A stretch of 12,161 bases of DNA. Origin: Phycisphaerales bacterium (GTDB lineage Bacteria > Planctomycetota > Phycisphaerae > Phycisphaerales > SM1A02). The notes below the pieces were generated by a model. That model was not told the DNA's origin. It was given only the letters and a program-made list of their open reading frames with translations, and did not search any database. Shown here piece by piece: positions 7,419-12,161 of this stretch. Where the stretch lies: positions 1 to 12,161 of the forward strand of contig DOVP01000263.1 in NCBI GenBank assembly GCA_003520025.1, read 5' to 3'. The position numbers and the translations under genes are program-made. Every line of letters begins with the position of its first letter. The first letter of the stretch is position 1.

Positions 7419-7477
7419 CACCCACCGAGTGGGCCCCCGGAAGGTGGTATTGCCGGCGCGGGGGGTGGGTGCCCACC
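7419..7477. terminator. GC-rich inverted repeat after the beta-helix gene
   Basis: CACCCACC (7419-7426) pairs perfectly with GGTGGGTG (7464-7471), and CCCCG (7435-7439) can pair inside with CGGGG (7459-7463). The right arm can instead fold as GGTGGG-TG-CCCACC (7464-7477). It starts 26 nt after the stop at 7393. No T tract follows, so it may be a transcript-stabilising or Rho-assisted end rather than a classical intrinsic terminator. Confidence 0.4.
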
Positions 7478-7540
7478 AACAGGGCGCAGTAACCTGAGGG
7501 AACGTCACGAACGCGACCCCGATGAAGGCGGCAGGCTGAA

Positions 7541-8671
7541 TTGATCACGAGAGATACCGAATCAGATGTGCTTGTTGTTGGAGGTGGCGTCGCAGGACTT
7601 CATGTCGCCCATCTGATGGCCGGTTCCGGAGTCAGGGTTCGCCTGCTGGAAGCCAAGCCCGACCTGCTGCACTTTTCGTTCAAGACCCTCGGAAGTTTCC
7701 TGGAACCCGAGAAGTACGGTTTCTCTAGAAAGATCGTTGCTTCAGAACTTACCAGCATGGTCTTCCACTCTCGCTGGATTCATACCCGCAAGCACGGTCC
7801 TGCTCGCATTCTCGACAAGGCCCAAGTACATCGCGAACTACTGGAGAAGTGCCAATCCAATGGAGTGGACGTCCTGGCCGGAACAAGCATCAAGAACGTG
7901 CGACAAGATCCAGATGGTCAACTGACCGGCGTGATCGATCAACATGGCACAGAACATACGGCGCGCCTCTATGTCGACTGCTCAGGCGGCAAGGCCGTGT
8001 TGACACACCGATACGGCCTGATGGACAAGCATCCTCAATTCGCCTTGGGTGTGGAATACAACGTCAGATACAAGGATCGGCAGGACTGCGCGCATCTGTT
8101 CTATGGCGAGAACTTCCGAGAAGGCTATGGGTGGATTTTTCCCCTTGGCGGCGAACGCGCAATTGTCGGATTCGGCTCCCTTCAACAGAAACCCGCCGGA
8201 ATGTCCCTTCGACAGTTCTTCGAGCGGATTCTGGCCTTGCCAGTGATCACAAACCTGATTGAAAAGGACAACGATGACATCCAAGGCGGGGCGTTTCCCA
8301 TTTCCGATGTGAAAACGAAGTTCTTCTCCGGAAATGTCGTCGGCATCGGCGATTCGGTCTCCCAAGGAAGTCCTTTGCTGGGTGAGGGCTATCGCTTCAT
8401 CCTTGAAGCCGCTTCCATTGCTGCCCCCCACCTGATCTCGTATCTGGCCAACGGTGACCAGCAGGACTTGCAGCGGTATGAACGGGAATGGAATGACACC
8501 TATGCGCAGTTGTTCCATCGGCACAAGAGATTGCAGCGTCTTGCCCTGCGCGGCAGCAGAAATGATCTCCTCGCCGACACACTCTCACTGATGATGAAGA
8601 CCAAGCGATCAAAGACCTTTGGCAAATTGATCTCCGGCGATATCACTTCCTCTGCGTTGTGGTTTCCTTGA
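7541..8671 (+). CDS. FAD-dependent oxidoreductase, geranylgeranyl reductase type
   Basis: A 376-residue cytoplasmic flavoprotein. The Rossmann dinucleotide motif is at residues 9-38 (DVLVVGGGVAGL with an acidic residue at the end of the second strand, LLEAK). A DCSGG segment at 146-150 corresponds to the family's D-x-S/T-G motif. GYGWIFPLGG is at 196-204. The second FAD motif, GIGDSVSQGSPLLGEGY, is at 268-284. This order matches the geranylgeranyl reductase/PHBH-like group, which reduces isoprenoid double bonds or hydroxylates and epoxidises substrates. The substrate cannot be told from sequence, and there is no isoprenoid, chlorophyll or halogenase gene beside it. The start is TTG at 7541, because an in-frame TGA lies 15 nt upstream and the next start, GTG at 7568, would cut into the first strand. 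The ribosome site is weak (AGG at 7533-7535 region). It converges on the flavin oxidase gene 74 nt away. Confidence 0.88.
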   Translation: MITRDTESDVLVVGGGVAGLHVAHLMAGSGVRVRLLEAKPDLLHFSFKTLGSFLEPEKYGFSRKIVASELTSMVFHSRWIHTRKHGPARILDKAQVHRELLEKCQSNGVDVLAGTSIKNVRQDPDGQLTGVIDQHGTEHTARLYVDCSGGKAVLTHRYGLMDKHPQFALGVEYNVRYKDRQDCAHLFYGENFREGYGWIFPLGGERAIVGFGSLQQKPAGMSLRQFFERILALPVITNLIEKDNDDIQGGAFPISDVKTKFFSGNVVGIGDSVSQGSPLLGEGYRFILEAASIAAPHLISYLANGDQQDLQRYEREWNDTYAQLFHRHKRLQRLALRGSRNDLLADTLSLMMKTKRSKTFGKLISGDITSSALWFP

Positions 8672-8745
8672 ACCGAGGCAACAGTGCCCCCCAATCGGTG
8701 ACAAACCGTGATGCCAAGCCTCAAGCGTGCTTTCGAACTACGGAT

Positions 8746-10503
8746 TCAGAGCAACGCCGCAATCTGATCTGTATATGTCTTCGCGTCGAGCAGACAATTC
8801 TCGACCGCCGGAAGCGCCCAGTTGTCCTGCTGCACGAACCACACACGCTGATCCATCGGATGCTGCATCTGTTCGCAGTAGCCATCGCCGATTAGACCGG
8901 GTGATGAAATCGGCATGGCATGCCCCCAACGCGTCATGCGAACCTGCTTGACTGCAGACGTGGGCACATCAAGCATCTTGAGCATCTTGCGAACCTGTCC
9001 CGAGAGTGACTCTGCATACCCCTGCCACCCCGTACCGATAAGCAGTGTCCACCGACCGAAGTCAAACGGCAACGGCCAGTAGAGTGTCAGTACATCGCTG
9101 CCACTTTCGGGCGCGGACGCTCGCGTGTAATTGCCCGCCAACACATCGCACACGGCGCTTCGCTGCTGAGCCTCGACTTCGCTCATCGGGAATCGACCAT
9201 CGCCGAGCAGAAAGATGTCGTAGAAATCGCGTTTGACGGGCTGATCGAGCAGAACATTCGCTACGAGGTACGCGCGGTATTCCAGCCGCGAGATTGCCTC
9301 GTACTTCTCGAAGTCGCGATCGGAGAGGTGATGCAAAATGTGCTTGCAGAGAAACTTCGGACATGCCATCACCACATGCTTGGCGCGGATGGCATGACAG
9401 TTGCCGTAGGAATCGTGATACGTCACCTGCTCACGCCCAAAGGGAAGTGGCCGCACGTCTACGACGCGGCAGCCGCCGCGAACGTGATACGGACGGCATG
9501 GCTCATCGACATCCGCATCGAGTGCTGCGAGGGTTTCCCACATACGCTGGGCCATGAACGAGTTGCCGCCGGGCGTGACCCATCGGCCGAATTCTTCTGC
9601 GGCAAGAAAGTTCCATCCGGAGGCTGCGCTGATTTCATCCCACCCGGCCGCAAAGGAGGAATAGCAGTACGCCTGAATCGCGCCAGCGAGCAGATCCGGC
9701 ACCTCCATATCCATCCGCTGCTCGATGTCCTGCTTCAATGTCAATTGATCGAGATCGCGAATCCACTGGTCATCGCCCCCAGGAAGAGGAATCTCGGGAT
9801 AGAGCTCGTTGGCCATGTACGTGACGACTTCACGGTACTTCTCAAGCGCCGGCAGTAGTTCCGGGTCAATGCCTTCCCCGTCGAAGAACCCATCGAGAAT
9901 GATGCCATTGAGTTCTATCGGCGCGTCGCCTGCATCGACCCGCACCGCCTCGTCCATGCCCAGTTCAGAGTAGATCTGATCGAGAAACGTGCCTTCATCC
10001 GGGGTAATTACGTATGCATTGCCAAGCGAATATGGAATGCCATTCCACATCTCTCCCCGCGCCGCGCCGCCACAGCGATCCGCCATTTCGATGAGAACGG
10101 GGTTGTGATCACGAAGAAGATACGCCGATGCCAACCCGGAGATACCGCCGCCCACGACGACGACATCGACGTCCTCGGTCGGCGTTGGAATGCCCTCTTC
10201 AAAGCAGTCCGGTGGAACCGCCGGATGGTCCAGCCCCGGAAAGTTGTCCCCCGTGTACCACGGCATGAATGGAAGCCCCCGCACCATCGTCGTTGGCGCC
10301 GAACTCGGCAACACCGCCTGCGGTGATGTCGTCTCGATCGGAAGGCCCCCGCTCGGAGGACACCCCGAATCAACCCCACGGCCCCCACCTGCGGCAATGC
10401 CCTTGGCTGCCCCCGGCGTGTTCCCGAACGCCCCGCCCCCCCGAAATGCAAGCGCCGCAAAGATCCCGAGCCCAGATCCAACAATTTCGCGGCGTGATCG
10501 CAT
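8746..10503 (-). CDS. Tat-exported flavin amine oxidase-like protein
   Basis: A 585-residue protein. The N-terminus has a twin-arginine signal: SRREIVG at residues 3-9, then a hydrophobic segment (GSGLGIFAALAF), so a folded FAD-loaded enzyme is probably moved across the membrane. A Gly/Pro-rich linker follows to about residue 110. The FAD-binding motif VVVVGGGISGLASAYLL is at about 114-130, with the following acidic residue in VLIEM and the GGAARGE motif at about 135-141, typical of the flavin-containing amine oxidoreductase family. The C-terminal FAD-contact segment (WALPAVENCLLDA) is at about 562-574. The family oxidises amines, phytoene or protoporphyrinogen, and the substrate here is unknown. 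The ATG at 10501-10503 is kept because the Tat motif begins right after it. The AGG before it is weak. A single Cys at residue 48 lies in the linker (SGCPPSGG). There is no dockerin tail. Confidence 0.9.
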   Translation of the reverse strand: MRSRREIVGSGLGIFAALAFRGGGAFGNTPGAAKGIAAGGGRGVDSGCPPSGGLPIETTSPQAVLPSSAPTTMVRGLPFMPWYTGDNFPGLDHPAVPPDCFEEGIPTPTEDVDVVVVGGGISGLASAYLLRDHNPVLIEMADRCGGAARGEMWNGIPYSLGNAYVITPDEGTFLDQIYSELGMDEAVRVDAGDAPIELNGIILDGFFDGEGIDPELLPALEKYREVVTYMANELYPEIPLPGGDDQWIRDLDQLTLKQDIEQRMDMEVPDLLAGAIQAYCYSSFAAGWDEISAASGWNFLAAEEFGRWVTPGGNSFMAQRMWETLAALDADVDEPCRPYHVRGGCRVVDVRPLPFGREQVTYHDSYGNCHAIRAKHVVMACPKFLCKHILHHLSDRDFEKYEAISRLEYRAYLVANVLLDQPVKRDFYDIFLLGDGRFPMSEVEAQQRSAVCDVLAGNYTRASAPESGSDVLTLYWPLPFDFGRWTLLIGTGWQGYAESLSGQVRKMLKMLDVPTSAVKQVRMTRWGHAMPISSPGLIGDGYCEQMQHPMDQRVWFVQQDNWALPAVENCLLDAKTYTDQIAALL

Positions 10504-10845
10504 CGGATCAGCCTACCGAACAACGCGAACCTGCACAAACATGATCTTTGAATATCGCGACCGTTGTGGCCACCACGCTTCGCATGCGCGTCACGACGAC
10601 CGCTCGCCAAACCGCGAGTCTTGCCGCTCATACTCCATTCTACGACGGGCTCGACCAGTTCCAACCCCTCTTTCTTGAGTTCTCACATGCCCCTCACGCC
10701 GCCAGAAGCCACTGCTGGAAATTGACCGGGGTCGGCAGGGATGTTTGCTGCGATCCACAGACGATGTCCGCCATCGTGACGATGAGAGAAAGAGGAATTC
10801 CACAAACACAATTTGACGAACACGCACTGCAGCCTGCTATGTTTC
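10504..10845. other. Divergent intergenic region of 342 bp
   Basis: This lies between the leftward flavin oxidase gene and the rightward methyltransferase gene. Open frames cross it on both strands, but their translations are Arg/Ser-rich or low complexity and have no ribosome sites, so I call it noncoding. On the right it holds the candidate promoter at 10813-10843. A short palindrome, GTGGCCAC, lies at 10565-10572. No promoter for the leftward gene could be identified. Confidence 0.6.
10813..10843 (+). promoter_or_regulatory. Candidate promoter of the methyltransferase gene
   Basis: TTGACG (10813-10818, 5 of 6 to the -35 consensus) is followed after 19 nt by TATGTT (10838-10843, 4 of 6), or after 18 nt by CTATGT. 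The spacing is longer than ideal. The expected transcription start near 10849-10851 falls between the two possible ATG codons at 10846 and 10855. Confidence 0.4.
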
Positions 10846-11514
10846 ATGGCAACCATGCAACCACCACACAAGGCATATGACCCGGTCGTTGACTCCTATG
10901 CCGCCGATGGCGAAGAGGATCCGGCGTTTCGATCACGCATTCGCAACATCCTCTGCGAGCTCACCCCCGGAAATCAAATTCTAGAAGTCGGCTGCGGACC
11001 GGGTTTGGACGCTGTCGCGCTGTCCAAGCAAGGAATGAAAGTCACCGCGATCGATCTTTCAAGTGGCTTCATTGACTACGCCAAGAAGACGCATCCACAG
11101 GTCGATTTCAGATGCATGGACATGCGGGCGCCGACGTTCGAAGACGCAAGCTTCGACGGACTCCTGGGCATCGCATGTTTCTGTCACTTGAGCTCACAGG
11201 AGGTCGCGGCAGCATTGAAACGCTACCACCGCCTCCTCCGCCCGGGTGGCGTGATCGTCCTGCAAATGATGGACTCTCAGAAGGTTGACAGTTATGTCGT
11301 TGAGGACTGGTGTGGACTGGACGGCAACCGCATCGAGATGGTGTGCCATGACCGCAACTGGATGGCTGATTCGATTGAGTCCGCGGGATTCCATGACATC
11401 GAGATCGGCTCGATTCGGTCCGCATACTACGAGGCCATTCCTCGCATTCAGGAGAACGGCATCAACCTCTATGTCGCCACCGCTCTCGCATCAGACGACG
11501 CGCAACGCCAATGA
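10846..11514 (+). CDS. Class I SAM-dependent methyltransferase
   Basis: A 222-residue protein that transfers a methyl group from S-adenosylmethionine to an unknown acceptor in the cytoplasm. It is a complete single Rossmann-fold methyltransferase of usual length. Motif I ILEVGCGPG is at residues 45-53. The acidic loop after strand 2 (VTAIDLSS) is at about 66-73. The segment FDGLLGIACFCHLS is at about 103-116, and LLRPGGVIVL at about 130-139. A DMRAP stretch near 92 corresponds to the usual motif before strand 4. The frame is open to a TTG at 10813, but that TTG reads as a -35 box and has no ribosome site. I take the first ATG, 10846; the ATG at 10855 is equally possible. Neither has a Shine-Dalgarno, which fits a leaderless message. 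The substrate cannot be inferred from the neighbours. A strong hairpin follows 53 nt after the stop. Confidence 0.9.
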   Translation: MATMQPPHKAYDPVVDSYAADGEEDPAFRSRIRNILCELTPGNQILEVGCGPGLDAVALSKQGMKVTAIDLSSGFIDYAKKTHPQVDFRCMDMRAPTFEDASFDGLLGIACFCHLSSQEVAAALKRYHRLLRPGGVIVLQMMDSQKVDSYVVEDWCGLDGNRIEMVCHDRNWMADSIESAGFHDIEIGSIRSAYYEAIPRIQENGINLYVATALASDDAQRQ

Positions 11515-11566
11515 AGGCAAGAGCCCACAACCACTTCGTGTGACACCACTGAATCGATGTCTGCCG

Positions 11567-11608
11567 ACACGCCCCCCTTCCATATATATGGAAGGGGGGC
11601 GTGTGTTT
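11567..11608. terminator. Perfect 38-bp palindrome, probable two-way terminator
   Basis: Bases 11567-11604 are fully self-complementary: 19-nt arms with a C6/G6 block, a TTCC/GGAA block and an alternating AT centre, which would give a stem of about 17 bp with a 4-nt loop. GTTT follows on the plus side. It lies 53 nt after the stop of the rightward methyltransferase and 36 nt after the stop of the leftward gene at 11640, where a shared terminator is expected. The T tract is short. Confidence 0.75.
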
Positions 11609-11639
11609 CATACACAGATGCTGTTGCCGAGACGTCCGC

Positions 11640-12161
11640 TCAGGGACATCCACCCCACGAAGAAAGCAGACTCATGAGATCGTTGAAGTCGACGATGCCA
11701 TCACCCGTGATGTCCGCCTCGCAGGGCTCGGGGCCCCAACTGATGGTCAGCGACCACGGCCCATCGCCCGAAGTGCCTGCCAAGAAGTCGTGGTGGCCGG
11801 ACGAAACGCTGACCGCGTCCTCGGTGAGTTCCGCTGGAAGCGTGAGGCTGCTGCACGAAGCGTCGCCGAGGTAGTGCACGTTGATGTCACCCGTGCCGCC
11901 CGACTGATGCAGGTCCGCGTAGAGAGTGCTGGCCGCGTTGTTGCCGAGGAAGTGGTACTCCAGACGATTGTCGACGAAGCCCCACCGGACATGAGCAAAC
12001 TCGGCTGCGATTTCGTCCCAAAGAGGATCGGAACTGCTGCTGGACGATGAACTTGAACTCGAACTAGAACTGGAACTCGAGCTGGAACTCGAGCTGGAAC
12101 TCGAACCACTCGGTCCGGGCATATCCAGATGCAATTTAGATCCACCCGCAGATGTATCGTT
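11640..12161 (-). CDS. Secreted protein with poly-serine linker and half a dockerin (5' partial)
   Basis: The minus frame is open from the right edge to the stop at 11640, giving the last 173 residues of a longer protein. Since no stop precedes it, the TTG at 12134 is not its start. Visible parts, numbered from the edge: residues 1-19 are a short Gly/Pro-containing piece and 20-44 are an unbroken run of 25 serines. Residues 45-147 are an unrecognised domain (begins DPLWDEIAAEFAHVRWGF, ends near SLTISWGPEPC) that looks beta-rich. Residues 148-173 are a single EF-hand-like half dockerin (DITGDGIVDFND, then SSWGGCP), with Thr instead of Asn at loop position 3. Poly-serine linkers commonly separate domains in secreted polysaccharide-degrading proteins, so a catalytic or binding module could lie beyond the edge; this is inference. 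It converges on the methyltransferase gene. Confidence 0.88.
   Translation of the reverse strand, partial: NDTSAGGSKLHLDMPGPSGSSSSSSSSSSSSSSSSSSSSSSSSSDPLWDEIAAEFAHVRWGFVDNRLEYHFLGNNAASTLYADLHQSGGTGDINVHYLGDASCSSLTLPAELTEDAVSVSSGHHDFLAGTSGDGPWSLTISWGPEPCEADITGDGIVDFNDLMSLLSSWGGCP
12030..12104 (-). repeat. Poly-serine tract with 12-nt tandem repeats
   Basis: Twenty-five serine codons. In coding order the first 19 alternate strictly between TCN and AGY. Its first part is a 12-nt unit (TCG AGT TCC AGC) repeated about 2.75 times, which then degenerates. Copy-number change in units of 6 or 12 nt would keep the frame and only change linker length. Confidence 0.85.

Noticed and set aside
8672..8699. 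Possible terminator ACCGA...TCGGT between the two flavoprotein genes
   Set aside because: A 5-bp outer stem with a bulged inner GGC/GCC pair and no T tract is too weak to call.
9328..9858. Plus-strand open frame opposite the Tat flavin oxidase gene
   Set aside because: It lies wholly inside a minus-strand gene with clear FAD motifs, and has no ribosome site or recognisable features.
12030..12104. Poly-serine DNA repeat as a CRISPR or minisatellite array
   Set aside because: The unit is 12 nt without spacers and lies inside a coding frame; a protein linker explains it.
12132..12134. TTG as start codon of the poly-serine protein
   Set aside because: The frame stays open to the right edge with no stop and no ribosome site before the TTG, so the gene starts outside the window.

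Overview
The window looks like chromosome from a free-living bacterium of the phylum Planctomycetota, most likely class Phycisphaerae. This is an inference. It rests on moderately high G+C, loosely packed single genes in changing orientation, and several large secreted proteins built from repeat modules that end in a short dockerin-like EF-hand tail (pattern D-x-N-x-D-G-x-V-D-x-x-D-L followed by a Trp-Gly ending). It also rests on a six-cysteine repeat (GACC...GC...C...GGxWLG...CxxC) that I associate with that group. No tRNA, rRNA, CRISPR array, transposase or phage gene was seen.

Layout from left to right. (1) A leftward secreted protein cut by the left edge (1-939), with two similar lipocalin-like halves. 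(2) A 395-bp divergent intergenic region with two abutting palindromes. (3) A rightward 931-residue secreted mosaic (1335-4130): an N-terminal propeller-like region, two choice-of-anchor D (ASH-like) domains, eight FG-GAP/VCBS-type repeats and a two-repeat dockerin. (4) A convergent leftward secreted six-bladed propeller with a dockerin (4258-5286). (5) A 316-bp divergent region with a palindrome on one side and a good sigma70-like promoter on the other. (6) A rightward secreted beta-helix protein with five Cys-rich repeats and half a dockerin (5603-7393). (7) A GC-rich inverted repeat, then a rightward FAD enzyme of the geranylgeranyl reductase type starting at TTG (7541-8671). (8) A convergent Tat-exported flavin amine oxidase-like protein (8746-10503). 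(9) A 342-bp gap, then a rightward SAM methyltransferase that may be leaderless (10846-11514). (10) A perfect 38-bp palindrome serving as a probable two-way terminator, then the C-terminal part of a leftward secreted protein with a 25-serine linker and half a dockerin (11640-12161, cut by the right edge).

The genes do not form an evident operon or one pathway. The common thread is export: gene products 1, 2, 3, 4 and the flavin enzyme at 8746-10503 carry export signals, and four different modules share the same kind of C-terminal EF-hand tail. The most interesting features are that shared tail in one- and two-repeat versions without a visible cohesin partner, the Cys-rich repeat array, and the repeat-driven growth of several proteins. 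I found no clear evidence of a new defence, mobile or RNA-based system.
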